A stretch of DNA of 64,000 bases from Bacteroidaceae bacterium (GCA_017615125.1 JAGAAS010000042.1:1-64000); one strand, 5' to 3'. Shown: positions 50,371 through 59,206, counted from the stretch's first letter. The notes: generated by a model not told the origin, from the sequence alone. Numbers and translations: made by a program.

Positions 50371-51468
50371 ATGCAATCCTCTATGGAAAAAACAGCAATT
50401 CTGCAGTTGGCCGACGGCTCGCAATACGTCGGCCACTCGTTCGGATACGAAGGTTCCGTATCGGGCGAGATGGTATTCTGCACAGCTATGACCGGCTATC
50501 CCGAGAGCCTCACAGACCCCTCATATCAAGGGCAGATTCTGGTTCCCACCTATCCCATGATAGGCAACTACGGCGTTCCTGGCGACGAGAAGGACGAGCA
50601 CGGAATCTCCCGCTTCTTCGAGTCAGACAGGATACATCCCGTAGCCCTCGTCATCTCGGACTATTCTGTCGGCTACAGCCACTGGGATGCTCAGCGAAGC
50701 TTGGGCGACTGGCTTCGTCAATGGAAAGTGCCCGGATTGTACGGCATTGACACGCGGGCTTTGACTCAGAAGCTGCGCGAGCAAGGTTCTATGCTGGGAC
50801 GCATCATCTTCGACAACAATGAAGTCCCCTTCTACGACCCTAATAGCGTGAACCTCGTAGCACAAGTATCAACAGACCGTGTTGTAGAATACGGACACGG
50901 GCAATATAAAGTGGTGTTGGTTGACTGCGGAATGAAAAACAACATTCTCCGTTGTCTGCTCCGCTACGATGTTACCATCCGACGCGTACCTTGGGACTAT
51001 GATTTCACGAATGACGACTACGACGGACTGTTCATTTCCAACGGGCCGGGCGACCCCACGCAATGCGTTGCAACCATCAGTCATCTGCGCAAAGCCCTTG
51101 CCGACGAACGCCCCATCATGGGCATCTGCCTGGGGAACCAGCTGCTGGCTCTTGCCGCAGGCGCCTCCACATATAAATTAAAGTACGGGCACCGAGGTCA
51201 CAACCAGAGTGTACGCATACCAGGAACGCATAAATGCTTCGTCACCTCGCAGAATCACGGATTCGCTATCGACAACAAGACGCTTCCTGCCGACTGGGAG
51301 CCCTCATTTGAGAACCTCAACGACGGCACCAACGAAGGCATCCGTCATCGCACAAAGCCTTTCTTCTCCACTCAGTTCCACCCCGAAGCTGCAGGAGGCC
51401 CTGAAGATACGGAGAACCTGTTCGGACAGTTCTTTGAGAATATGGTCAACTATAAGAAACAGCACTAA
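50371..51468 (+). CDS. carA: Carbamoyl-phosphate synthase small subunit
   Basis: 365 residues from ATG at 50371; ATG at 50383 is also possible, and the frame upstream to 50323 starts inside the promoter region. N-terminal domain has LADGSQYVGHSFGYEGSVSGEMVFCTAMTGYPESLTDPSYQGQ; the class I glutaminase has GLFISNGPGDPTQC, MGICLGNQLLALAAG (nucleophile Cys) and FFSTQFHPEAAGGPED. The residue after CLG is Asn where many relatives have His. It supplies ammonia from glutamine to CarB for arginine and pyrimidine synthesis. carB starts 18 bases after its stop. Confidence 0.96.
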   Translation: MQSSMEKTAILQLADGSQYVGHSFGYEGSVSGEMVFCTAMTGYPESLTDPSYQGQILVPTYPMIGNYGVPGDEKDEHGISRFFESDRIHPVALVISDYSVGYSHWDAQRSLGDWLRQWKVPGLYGIDTRALTQKLREQGSMLGRIIFDNNEVPFYDPNSVNLVAQVSTDRVVEYGHGQYKVVLVDCGMKNNILRCLLRYDVTIRRVPWDYDFTNDDYDGLFISNGPGDPTQCVATISHLRKALADERPIMGICLGNQLLALAAGASTYKLKYGHRGHNQSVRIPGTHKCFVTSQNHGFAIDNKTLPADWEPSFENLNDGTNEGIRHRTKPFFSTQFHPEAAGGPEDTENLFGQFFENMVNYKKQH

Positions 51469-51486
51469 CAAACCCTCTTAACACAA

Positions 51487-54400
51487 ATGCAACAGTCACA
51501 ACGCATCCTCGTGCTCGGCTCTGGAGCACTCAAGATAGGCCAATCAGGCGAATTTGATTATTCAGGCTCACAGGCGCTGAAGGCACTACGCGAAGAGGGC
51601 AAGTACACGATCCTCATCAATCCGAATGTAGCTACGGTGCAGACGTCAGAAGACATTGCCGACGTCATCTACTTCCTCCCCATCACTCCTTTGTTTGTGG
51701 AGAAAGTCATTCAAAAAGAACATCCCGATGCTATCATGCTTGCCTTCGGAGGACAGACAGCCCTCAACTGCGGCATACAGCTCTACGAGCAGGGAATCCT
51801 TGAAAAGTACAACGTACGAGTGCTTGGTACGCCTATTCAAGCCATCATCGACACCGAGGACCGTGAGCGTTTTGCCGATATGCTTCGCAGCATCAACGTA
51901 AAAACTCCACGTAGCGAAGCTGTCAACAGCATCGAGGAAGCACTCAATGTGGTGCGCGAAATAGGCTATCCCGTTATTGTTCGGGCTGCCTATACATTGG
52001 GAGGGCTAGGCTCTGGCTTCTGCTCCAACGATGAGGAGCTCCGTCGGCTCGCTTCTACGGCTCTTTCGTACTCTCCTCAGATTCTGGTGGAGGAGTCGCT
52101 CAAAGGTTGGAAGGAAATAGAATACGAAGTGGTTCGGGATCAATATGACAACTGCATCACCGTCTGCAATATGGAAAACTTCGATCCGTTGGGTATCCAT
52201 ACGGGAGAGAGCATTGTTGTCGCTCCCTCGCAGACACTTAACAATCACGAATATCACATGCTGCGAAGCATAGCCTTGCGCATCATTCGGCACGTGGGAA
52301 TCGTCGGCGAATGCAACGTTCAGTATGCTCTGGATCCTAATTCCGACGACTACCGCGTCATCGAAGTGAATGCCCGACTTAGCCGTTCTTCCGCGCTGGC
52401 GTCCAAAGCGACAGGATATCCCCTTGCCTTCGTAGCAGCCAAACTGGGCTTGGGCTTCGGATTGGACGAGATTCCTAACGCAGTTACAAAGGTTACGACA
52501 GCGTGCTTTGAGCCCGCATTGGACTACGTTGTCTGCAAGATTCCTCGCTGGGATCTCGGCAAATTCGATGGAGTTTCCAAGCTCATCGGCTCTTCAATGA
52601 AATCGGTTGGAGAAGTGATGGCTATAGGGCGTAATTTCGAAGAGGCTATTCAAAAAGGTATGCGTATGGTGGGGCAAGGCCTGCACGGCTTTGTTGCCAA
52701 CACTATCGAAGTGCCCGACTTGGATTATGAGTTGCTTCATCCGACAGACAAACGCCTGCCCGCTATTGAAATCGCCTTCAAGAACGGCTATACCGTAGAA
52801 CAGTTGCACGAGATGACCAAAATTGACTCTTGGTTCCTTGAGCGACTGTACAACATCCACAAGCTAAGCACACGCTTGCAAGAAATTGCATCGCCTGAGG
52901 AAATCAGCTATGAGCTGTTGCTTGAGGCAAAACGATTGGGATTCAGCGATTATCAAATAGGTAAGTTTGTCATCAAAACGAGCGACATCGCGGCACACGA
53001 CAAAGGGCTGCAGATACGAGCACTCCGTCAGCGACTGGGAATCAACCCCGTCGTACGGCAAATCGATACGCTTGCTGGCGAATATCCTGCACGTACCAAC
53101 TACCTCTATCTTACTTATAGTGGCGACAAAGACGACATCTCCTTTGAGCGCGACGGACGTTCCGTCATCGTCTTAGGAAGTGGTGCCTACCGCATAGGCT
53201 CCAGCGTTGAGTTTGACTGGTGCGGAATGGCTGCTATCAGCAAGATCCAAGAGATGGGCTACCGCGCCATCATGATTAACTACAACCCTGAAACCGTCAG
53301 CACCGACTACGATATGTGCGACAGGCTCTTCTTCGACGAGCTCACCTTGGAGAGTGTGCTTGACATCTGCGAAAAGGAGCAGCCCAAGGGCGTTATCGTT
53401 TCGACAGGAGGACAAATCCCCAACAATCTTGCCTTGCTGCTCGACCGTCAGGGAATCAAAATCTTAGGAACGCCCGCTACTTCCATCGACAGAGCCGAAG
53501 ACCGACAGAAATTCTCCGAGATGTGCGATTCGCTCGGCATTGACCAGCCTCGTTGGCGGGAACTCACACGATTGGAAGACATCTATAACTTCATTGATGA
53601 AGTGGGACTCCCCGTTCTCATCCGTCCTTCGTATGTACTGTCGGGTGCTGCTATGCGCGTGGTAAGCAATCGCGACGAACTGGAATCTGCGCTTAAGAAT
53701 GCAGCTGAAGTGAGTCAAGAGCACCCCGTTGTTGTTACCGAATTTCTCCAACGGGCAAAGGAAGTGGAAATAGACGCCGTTGCCCAGAACGGAATCATCA
53801 AATGCTACGCCATCAGCGAACATATCGAATATGCTGGAGTTCACTCTGGAGATGCGACAGTAGTATTTCCTGCTCAGAAGCTTTACTACGAAACCATTCG
53901 ACAAATAAAGAAAATCTCGCGCAAGATAGCGGAAGAACTGAACATTTCAGGCCCGTTCAACATCCAGTTCCTTGCTAAGGACAACAGCCTGCGTGTGATA
54001 GAGTGCAACCTTCGCGCTTCTCGCAGTTTCCCGTTTGTTTCGAAAATCACGCGATTCAACTTCATCGGAATGGCTACGGAGATAATGCTTGGAAAAGAGG
54101 TTGAGCCTTACGGAAAGACATTCGTCGACATCGACTACGTTGGCGTGAAATCCTCTCAGTTCTCCTTCACGCGCTTGCTGAAGGCAGATCCCATCCTCGG
54201 TGTTGATATGTCTTCGACGGGAGAAGTTGCCTGCATAGGCGACAACTACTACGAGGCTTTGCTGAAGAGCATGATTTCCGTCGGATGCAACGTTCCCTCG
54301 AAAGACAAAGGCGTGTTGATGTCTTCGGGCCCTGCCCAATCGAAAGTGGAGTTGCTTGAGGCAGCAGAAGCCCTGCATCGCAACGGATACAAGCTTTACG

Positions 54401-54708
54401 CCACATCGGGCACAGCTTCGTTTTTGGCAGGAAACGGCATTCCCTCGGAAGTGCTTCATTGGCCTGACTCCACGAAGAAGCCCAACGTCATCGACTTCCT
54501 TAAAGATAAGCGCATTGACTTGGTGATAAACATTCCGAAGAATCACACGCAACGTGAGCTGGAAAACGGCTACCTCATACGCCGTACTGCCGTAGACTTC
54601 AACATTCCTCTTATCACAAACGCGCGCCTGGCAGCAGCTTTCATTCATGCTTTCTGCGAGATTGGCGTCGAAGGACTTTCCATACGTCATTGGGGAGAAT
54701 ACCGATAA
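51487..54708 (+). CDS. carB: Carbamoyl-phosphate synthase large subunit
   Basis: 1073 residues, full length. Two homologous ATP-grasp halves are clear: LVLGSGALKIGQSGEFDYSGSQALKALREEG at the start, paired with IVLGSGAYRIGSSVEFDWCGMAAISKIQEMG near residue 560; VIVRAAYTLGGLGSG and VLIRPSYVLSGAAM are the two ATP-binding loops, and IEVNARLSRSSALASKATGYPLA and IECNLRASRSFPFVSKITR the catalytic parts. A C-terminal regulatory domain follows (SSGPAQSKVELLEAAEALHRNG). It makes carbamoyl phosphate from bicarbonate, ammonia from CarA, and two ATP. Ends in a strong terminator. Confidence 0.97.
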   Translation: MQQSQRILVLGSGALKIGQSGEFDYSGSQALKALREEGKYTILINPNVATVQTSEDIADVIYFLPITPLFVEKVIQKEHPDAIMLAFGGQTALNCGIQLYEQGILEKYNVRVLGTPIQAIIDTEDRERFADMLRSINVKTPRSEAVNSIEEALNVVREIGYPVIVRAAYTLGGLGSGFCSNDEELRRLASTALSYSPQILVEESLKGWKEIEYEVVRDQYDNCITVCNMENFDPLGIHTGESIVVAPSQTLNNHEYHMLRSIALRIIRHVGIVGECNVQYALDPNSDDYRVIEVNARLSRSSALASKATGYPLAFVAAKLGLGFGLDEIPNAVTKVTTACFEPALDYVVCKIPRWDLGKFDGVSKLIGSSMKSVGEVMAIGRNFEEAIQKGMRMVGQGLHGFVANTIEVPDLDYELLHPTDKRLPAIEIAFKNGYTVEQLHEMTKIDSWFLERLYNIHKLSTRLQEIASPEEISYELLLEAKRLGFSDYQIGKFVIKTSDIAAHDKGLQIRALRQRLGINPVVRQIDTLAGEYPARTNYLYLTYSGDKDDISFERDGRSVIVLGSGAYRIGSSVEFDWCGMAAISKIQEMGYRAIMINYNPETVSTDYDMCDRLFFDELTLESVLDICEKEQPKGVIVSTGGQIPNNLALLLDRQGIKILGTPATSIDRAEDRQKFSEMCDSLGIDQPRWRELTRLEDIYNFIDEVGLPVLIRPSYVLSGAAMRVVSNRDELESALKNAAEVSQEHPVVVTEFLQRAKEVEIDAVAQNGIIKCYAISEHIEYAGVHSGDATVVFPAQKLYYETIRQIKKISRKIAEELNISGPFNIQFLAKDNSLRVIECNLRASRSFPFVSKITRFNFIGMATEIMLGKEVEPYGKTFVDIDYVGVKSSQFSFTRLLKADPILGVDMSSTGEVACIGDNYYEALLKSMISVGCNVPSKDKGVLMSSGPAQSKVELLEAAEALHRNGYKLYATSGTASFLAGNGIPSEVLHWPDSTKKPNVIDFLKDKRIDLVINIPKNHTQRELENGYLIRRTAVDFNIPLITNARLAAAFIHAFCEIGVEGLSIRHWGEYR

Positions 54709-54730
54709 AAGAACATATTTCATTGAGAGA

Positions 54731-54766
54731 GGGCTCATCTATAAAGATGAGCCCTTTCCTTTTTAA
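54731..54766 (+). terminator. Intrinsic terminator of carAB
   Basis: GGGCTCATC (54731-54739) and GATGAGCCC (54746-54754) form a perfect 9-base stem followed by TTTCCTTTTT. Confidence 0.92.
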
Positions 54767-54773
54767 ATAGAGA

Positions 54774-54807
54774 CAAAAAAGAGCGATGCCCGAAAGGACA
54801 CCGCTCG
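54774..54807 (-). terminator. Intrinsic terminator of the small barrel gene
   Basis: On the reverse strand GAGCGGTGTCC and GGGCATCGCTC form a stem with one mismatch around TTTC, followed by TTTTTT (54775-54780). Confidence 0.85.
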
Positions 54808-54827
54808 TAAATCACGCGTTTTGCCTA

Positions 54828-55274
54828 TTAGAAGCAGAACTTAACGCCAAAGCCTACGTCACTGTAGCCGAAGCCAAATTCAGGAAGTACGCTTACGCTG
54901 GGACGATAGTCCAGCGAGAAAGCAATAGGAACATTGGGGATTTTGTACTCAAGTCCGACTACAGCCTCAACGCCAACACCAATCTTTGCATTCTCTTTGA
55001 AGTTCCAAGCGCCTACATAGCCGCCAAGGCCATAGTAGAGGTTGAAACCATCAGCGATAACGGGAGTCTGCCACTCGTAGAGCACCTGCAGACGTCCGTA
55101 GTCGGTCCAACCAAGGTCGATGCCGAATTCAAGAGCGTTAGCACCCAGGTTTTCCTTGATAGTCAGACCTGCGTTGGCACCACCGCCACGTACTCCAATT
55201 GCCCAGTTGTAGTCCTGAGCGTTAACTGTCAGAGCTGAAACCAGCAGGACAGCAATCAGTAAAATCTTCTTCAT
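54828..55274 (-). CDS. Small outer-membrane beta-barrel protein
   Basis: 148 residues. Signal peptide KKILLIAVLLVSALTVNA cleaved before QDYNW. The mature part is made of about eight amphipathic strands with Gly/aromatic alternation: NWAIGVRGGGANAGLTIKE, ALEFGIDLGWTDYGRLQVLYEW, FNLYYGLGGYVGAWNF, AKIGVGVEAVVGLEYKIP, IAFSLDYRPSVSVLPEF, and a C-terminal strand SDVGFGVKFCF. It fits an 8-stranded OmpA/OmpX-like barrel with unknown role. A TATCTTTG -7 element is at 55304-55311. Single gene between terminators. Confidence 0.8.
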   Translation of the reverse strand: MKKILLIAVLLVSALTVNAQDYNWAIGVRGGGANAGLTIKENLGANALEFGIDLGWTDYGRLQVLYEWQTPVIADGFNLYYGLGGYVGAWNFKENAKIGVGVEAVVGLEYKIPNVPIAFSLDYRPSVSVLPEFGFGYSDVGFGVKFCF

Positions 55275-55373
55275 AGTTATAAATGATTAAATGATTTACG
55301 TTGCAAAGATATGCTTTTTTTTTGATAAACCTATTTTTCCTTTATTTTTTTTGATTTCGTGCATAGAGAAAGC

Positions 55374-55400
55374 GAGGCCTGCCCCTAAGGAGCAGGCCTC
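55374..55400 (-). terminator. Terminator of rplS
   Basis: GAGGCCTGC (55374-55382) and GCAGGCCTC (55392-55400) form a perfect 9-base stem; only a weak T-rich tail follows on the reverse strand. Confidence 0.75.
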
Positions 55401-55449
55401 ACTATGGTTTTTGAATGGATTCGCTAACCTAAAACTCTTCTCAAGAGGA

Positions 55450-55815
55450 TTACTGAGCCAGGTTGACTCTCTTCTCCTTGATGCGAGCCTTCTTACCCGT
55501 GAGAGCACGGAGGTAATACAGCTTGGCGCGACGAACCTTACCGATTTTATTTACGGTAATGCTCTCGATAGCGGGCGAGCTAATGGGGAAAATACGCTCT
55601 ACGCCTACGGTTCCCGACATCTTGCGGACCGTGAAACGCTTGTTGTAGCCGTGACCACAAATCTTGATGACTACGCCACGATAGAGCTGGATACGCTCTT
55701 TGTTTCCCTCAATAATACGATAAGCCACCGTCACGGTGTCGCCCGACTTAAACTTCGGAGCAGTGCCTTCCTTCCCGGTAGCAAATGCTTCTTCTGCAAC
55801 TTTAATTAAATCCAT
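55450..55815 (-). CDS. rplS: Ribosomal protein L19
   Basis: 121 residues, normal length. [96 protein letters not shown] covers the whole L19 family with the VGVER and RRAKLYYLR signatures. It sits at the 30S-50S interface. Promoter candidate on the reverse strand: TTTG (55928-55931), 20 bases, TTATTTTG (55900-55907, one mismatch). The gene stands alone, without the usual trmD or rpsP neighbours. Confidence 0.98.
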   Translation of the reverse strand: MDLIKVAEEAFATGKEGTAPKFKSGDTVTVAYRIIEGNKERIQLYRGVVIKICGHGYNKRFTVRKMSGTVGVERIFPISSPAIESITVNKIGKVRRAKLYYLRALTGKKARIKEKRVNLAQ

Positions 55816-55970
55816 TTCTTCTTAATTATTAATTGTTTATCGTCCCAACCGGGCTTATCAAGTTACTCTTCCTCTGACAGCGGTCCGGCGAAAGCGGTGC
55901 AAAATAACGACATTTTTTTCAATCTGGCAAATAAACTGATGATTTTTTCACTTTTTTCCGAAAATAGCAC

Positions 55971-55978
55971 TATCTTTG
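55971..55978 (+). promoter_or_regulatory. -7 element upstream of the split nucleotidase operon
   Basis: TATCTTTG, about 135 bases before the coding start at 56116; no TTTG at the expected distance. Confidence 0.5.
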
Positions 55979-56086
55979 CGTAGGAAATCCTTGCAGTTCG
56001 GCTTCGGGCAAAAAGCTAAAAATTCGACTGCAAAAAGAGGCTCCATAAAGAGATGCTCAAGGACGAGCAATTTTTACTTAACAAAT

Positions 56087-56151
56087 AAAAATTTTTGGAG
56101 AAGGAATCTCGCCGTATGAAGAAAGAAAAAAAATTTTTGGAAAAGGGAAAA
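56087..56151 (+). repeat. Purine-rich dispersed repeat, copy C, supplying a start codon
   Basis: AGAAGGAATCTCGCCGTATG (56099-56118) brings AGAAGGA and, ten bases later, the ATG used by the downstream lipoprotein gene; AAGAAAGAAAAAAAATTTTT follows. Confidence 0.85.
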
Positions 56152-56898
56152 ATCGCCCTAGCTTCAGTTACCCTCTCGCTGCTCCTTGCGGGATGTTGGC
56201 ACAAGGCGGAAATCATCAGCATCGATGCTCGTCCGCTGCCCGTTACATCCGCTTTGGATGCCTGTCCCGATGAGAAAACATCGGAAATAGTTGACGAATA
56301 CAAGCAGAGAGTGCGCGAGGTGCAGGCTCCCGTACTCGGCACGTCTGCCACACTTATGGATAAGGATCGTCCGGAAGGCCTGCTCTCCAACTTCGCTGCC
56401 GACGCCATCCGCTGGAAGGCAGACGCCCTCAACGGCAAGCCCGTCGACTTCGCCGTCGCAAACATGGGCGGGCTGCGCAACGTTTTCCCAGAAGGGGACA
56501 TTACCGTCGGGCACGTCTTCAACGTCTTCCCCTTCGACAACTACCTCTTCCTGATGACGCTCACAGGCGCGCAATGCATCACCCTCTTCGAGGAGCTGGC
56601 AAAAGCCGGAGGGCAATGCATCAGCGGAGCTAACTTGGTGATAACCAGCGACGGGAAGATGGTTGACGCAAAGATCGGAGGCAAGCCCATTGACAAGACA
56701 GCCAGCTACCGGATCGCTACAATCGACTACCTTGCCGAAGGAAATGACGGAATGAGCATCCTCAACGAGGGCACCGAGCGCACGCCCTTCGAGGAAATGG
56801 TGCTGCGCCAGGTAGCTACCGACTACATCAAGACATTTACCGACGCGGGGCTCCCCGTAACTGCCGCCATCGAGGGACGAATCATCGTAAAAGACTGA
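56116..56898 (+). CDS. 5'-nucleotidase C-terminal domain lipoprotein (half of a split UshA-like enzyme)
   Basis: 260 residues from ATG at 56116. The first 12 residues (MKKEKKFLEKGK) come from a dispersed repeat, followed by a lipoprotein signal ending SLLLAGC. The mature part is the substrate-binding domain of 5'-nucleotidases: EGLLSNFAADAIRWKAD, VDFAVANMGGLRNVFPEGDITVGHVFNVFPFDNYLFLMTLTG, SYRIATIDYLAEGNDGMSIL. It lacks the metallophosphatase domain, which is encoded by the next gene four bases downstream. In UshA the order is phosphatase then this domain, so the genes are in reversed order. Probable role: periplasmic or surface nucleotide dephosphorylation together with the partner. Confidence 0.87.
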   Translation: MKKEKKFLEKGKIALASVTLSLLLAGCWHKAEIISIDARPLPVTSALDACPDEKTSEIVDEYKQRVREVQAPVLGTSATLMDKDRPEGLLSNFAADAIRWKADALNGKPVDFAVANMGGLRNVFPEGDITVGHVFNVFPFDNYLFLMTLTGAQCITLFEELAKAGGQCISGANLVITSDGKMVDAKIGGKPIDKTASYRIATIDYLAEGNDGMSILNEGTERTPFEEMVLRQVATDYIKTFTDAGLPVTAAIEGRIIVKD

Positions 56899-56902
56899 CG
56901 CT

Positions 56903-57748
56903 ATGAAAAAGACCGTTACCTATGCCCTGCTCTTCGCTTTGGCTTGCGCAGCAGGCATCATCATAGGGCTGAACCAGAAGAAAGAAGTCACCCTTACCTT
57001 TGTACAAACGAGCGACACGCACAGCTGCATCGAGCCCGACAGCAAGACAGGCTTGGGCGGCTACATACGGCGCGCCACACTCATCGACAGCCTGCGCCAG
57101 CATGTCGACAAGGACTTGCTGCTCTTCGACTGCGGCGACTACTCGCAAGGCTCCCTCTACTACACCCTCTTTCACGGCGAAACGGAAGTGCGCCTGATGA
57201 ACGCTATGGGCTACAATGCCGCTACGATAGGGAACCACGAGTTCGACTGCGGGGAAGAAAACATGCAGAGCCTCTTCGCGCTTGCCTCGTTCCCCATCCT
57301 TTGCGCCAACTACGATGTCAAGGGCACCTGTCTCGAGGGATGCGTCAAGCCCTATACCGTCTTCACGAAGAAAGGCGTGCGGATTGGCGTCTTCGGTGTA
57401 GCACCTCCTCTTGAAGGACTCGTCTTTAAGAAAAACTACGAGGGAATCACCTACCTCGACCCCATCAGCACAGCCAACGAGACAGCACGCAAGCTGCGCG
57501 AAAAGGAACGCTGCGATATTGTCATCTGCCTTTCGCATCTTGGCTGGCAGATGCCTGACATCGACATCGACGACGAGCGTTTCATTGCCGGCACAAGAGA
57601 TATCGACATCGTGATGGGAGGCCACAGCCACAGCGTTTTCCTGGAGCCTGCCCTCTACAACAATGCCGACGGGAAACCCGTTCCCCTGATGCACAACGGG
57701 AAGAACGCGCTCTACGTAGGACTCTGGCAAGTGAAGGTGAGGAAATAA
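56903..57748 (+). CDS. Metallophosphoesterase (catalytic half of a split UshA-like 5'-nucleotidase)
   Basis: 281 residues. N-terminal membrane anchor or signal (VTYALLFALACAAGIIIG). Metal-binding motifs in order: QTSDTHSCIEP (Asp, His), LLFDCGDYSQGS, ATIGNHEFDCGEE, VICLSHLGW and VMGGHSHSVF, the full set for a two-metal phosphoesterase. No C-terminal nucleotide-binding domain, which is supplied by the gene upstream. It should hydrolyse nucleotide 5'-phosphates in the periplasm; without the partner its specificity may be broader. Stop is followed by a palindrome array. Confidence 0.92.
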   Translation: MKKTVTYALLFALACAAGIIIGLNQKKEVTLTFVQTSDTHSCIEPDSKTGLGGYIRRATLIDSLRQHVDKDLLLFDCGDYSQGSLYYTLFHGETEVRLMNAMGYNAATIGNHEFDCGEENMQSLFALASFPILCANYDVKGTCLEGCVKPYTVFTKKGVRIGVFGVAPPLEGLVFKKNYEGITYLDPISTANETARKLREKERCDIVICLSHLGWQMPDIDIDDERFIAGTRDIDIVMGGHSHSVFLEPALYNNADGKPVPLMHNGKNALYVGLWQVKVRK

Positions 57749-57774
57749 ATGAGTTTTTTCTTTTGACTTCATGG

Positions 57775-57840
57775 GTTTATCAACGCGTTGATAAAGGTGT
57801 CTCAACGCGTTGATAAAGGTGTCCCAACGCGTTGATAAAC
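57775..57840 (-). repeat. Array of three CAACGCGTTG palindromes, 22-base period (array 2)
   Basis: CAACGCGTTG at 57781, 57803 and 57825, exactly 22 bases apart, with GGTTTATC and GATAAACC outer arms. The flanks match array 1 in inverted orientation. It lies between two convergent genes (57749-57974); no other feature is seen there. Confidence 0.92.
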
Positions 57841-57974
57841 CCTCATTGAAAAACAAACCGCAAGAAGCATCAGCAAACGATGCGATTACTGCGCTTGAAA
57901 TCGGATGAAATACAGCTGCTTTCAGGAGAACCCTTCTTCTCCCTGTCTGATGGGTACGCTTCCCTCTCGCCTTC

Positions 57975-58715
57975 CTATTCAAAATAGAAGGTAAGCATCA
58001 TCATCTTGCTGTATCCGGAAGAGAGGGATTGTGTGTATTTCAGCAAGTTCTTGTCTATCAAGTCCTGCCGGTTCTGCACAATGATGTCGCGCAAGCCAAA
58101 GCAGAACTTCAGCTCGGGAATCAGCTTGAAGAACGGCAGATAAAAGTCGCAGCCCATTCCTACCTCCACATAACAGTCGAAACGCTGCACCAGAATCTCC
58201 TTTTGCTTCTTGATGGTCAAGTCCATAGCAGGACTAAGCCCCGCTACCAGGTAGGGCCGATAGTTGTTGAAGCGCTGCGCCGCATATTTGACATCGAGCG
58301 GCACTGAAAGATAAGTCGACTTCACGGCTTGCTGCACGCGCACCTTGCCGAACTGATCGAAATAGGAAACTGTCTTGTCGCCGAAGTGCATCGAAGGAAT
58401 GACGCGGAACGAGAAGTAGGTATTCAGCCGAGCTTCGCCCAGCACTCCCACGCTAAAGCCTGGCGTATAGGATGCTACATCAGCATACCACGACTCTTCC
58501 GTTCCATCCTCTAAGGTATTGATAAAGCCTTTGTTCACGAACTCAATGTCCTGCGTGTGCATACCAAAAAGGAAACCGTAGTGCCAGGCACGCATGTCGA
58601 TATAAGGACGGTTCTGAACCTTCCTTTCCTGTGAATGCGCGGGCATCGTCTGGCAGACAAGTACCAGCACAGCTAAGAGCAACGCGGAGAATGACGACAA
58701 ACGTTGTTTCATCAT
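57975..58715 (-). CDS. porT: PorT-family outer-membrane beta-barrel protein
   Basis: 246 residues. Signal peptide (SSFSALLLAVLVLVCQTMPAHS) followed by QERKVQNRPYIDMRAWHYGFLFGMHTQDIEFVNKGF, then barrel strands: ASYTPGFSVGVLGEARLNTYFSFRVIPSMHFGDKTVSYF, KSTYLSVPLDVKYAAQRFNNYRPYLVAGLSPAMDL, VEVGMGCDFYLPFFKLIPELKFCFGLRD, ending MMMLTFYF. This matches PorT, a protein needed for type IX secretion in Porphyromonas gingivalis. If orthologous, it supports a type IX system, although no C-terminal sorting domain is obvious in the window. Other PorT-like barrels have unrelated roles. Confidence 0.8.
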   Translation of the reverse strand: MMKQRLSSFSALLLAVLVLVCQTMPAHSQERKVQNRPYIDMRAWHYGFLFGMHTQDIEFVNKGFINTLEDGTEESWYADVASYTPGFSVGVLGEARLNTYFSFRVIPSMHFGDKTVSYFDQFGKVRVQQAVKSTYLSVPLDVKYAAQRFNNYRPYLVAGLSPAMDLTIKKQKEILVQRFDCYVEVGMGCDFYLPFFKLIPELKFCFGLRDIIVQNRQDLIDKNLLKYTQSLSSGYSKMMMLTFYFE

Positions 58716-58826
58716 TCATTTAAACGACACGAAAGGGCTGTTATTGCAGAACGAAAGGCAAAAAAGCGAGGTAAAAGCTAAAAAAAACACTTTTTTTAAA
58801 CCAAACGACTTTTTTTTAGTCTTGGA

Positions 58827-58858
58827 TTTGGGCGATTCAATTGTTCGCCTTACATTTG
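58827..58858 (+). promoter_or_regulatory. Promoter of the ferredoxin gene
   Basis: TTTG (58827-58830), 20 bases, TACATTTG (58851-58858). Confidence 0.9.
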
Positions 58859-58890
58859 CAACGTATTATTAAACTTAATTTTCACAAACA

Positions 58891-59061
58891 ATGGCTTACG
58901 TAATCAACGACGACTGTATTAAGTGTGGTACATGTATTGACGAGTGCCCCAATGAAGCTATTTCTGAGGGTGAGACCAAGTATGTCATCGATCCTGATGC
59001 ATGCGTTGACTGCGGCACTTGCGCAGACGCTTGTCCTTCCGAGGCAATCCACCCGGAATAA
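58891..59061 (+). CDS. 2[4Fe-4S] ferredoxin
   Basis: 56 residues, ATG at 58891 and TAA at 59059. Two CxxCxxCxxxCP motifs: CIKCGTCIDECP (residues 9-20) and CVDCGTCADACP (38-49), each binding one 4Fe-4S cluster. Clostridial-type low-potential electron carrier in the cytoplasm, for pyruvate:ferredoxin oxidoreductase, hydrogenase or Rnf. Own promoter and terminator, so an independently expressed single gene; clustered genes would be needed to name its partner enzyme. Confidence 0.97.
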   Translation: MAYVINDDCIKCGTCIDECPNEAISEGETKYVIDPDACVDCGTCADACPSEAIHPE

Positions 59062-59086
59062 TACATCGCTTCTAACAAACAAAAAG

Positions 59087-59121
59087 AAGAGGATGCACGC
59101 TGTGTGCATCCTCTTTCTTTT
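59087..59121 (+). terminator. Intrinsic terminator of the ferredoxin gene
   Basis: AAGAGGATGCAC and GTGCATCCTCTT form a perfect 12-base stem with a 5-base loop, followed by TCTTTTG. The 59122-59206 gap holds nothing else. Confidence 0.92.
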
Positions 59122-59206
59122 GTCCCAATGAACAAATAGCTTTCAGCGATAATCTGAGAAGCGTCCGATAGGAGTTACGAACCTGCTATCAGGAAGCATT
59201 CACATA

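Noticed and set aside
51100-51150. Inactive glutaminase in carA because CLGNQ replaces CLGHQ
   Set aside because: The nucleophile Cys and the later His-Glu pair are intact; Asn at this place is, as far as I recall, tolerated in this phylum.
56882-57982. 366-codon reverse open frame across the phosphoesterase and palindrome array
   Set aside because: Antisense to a gene with complete catalytic motifs; its similarity to a frame near 39900 comes from the shared DNA repeat.
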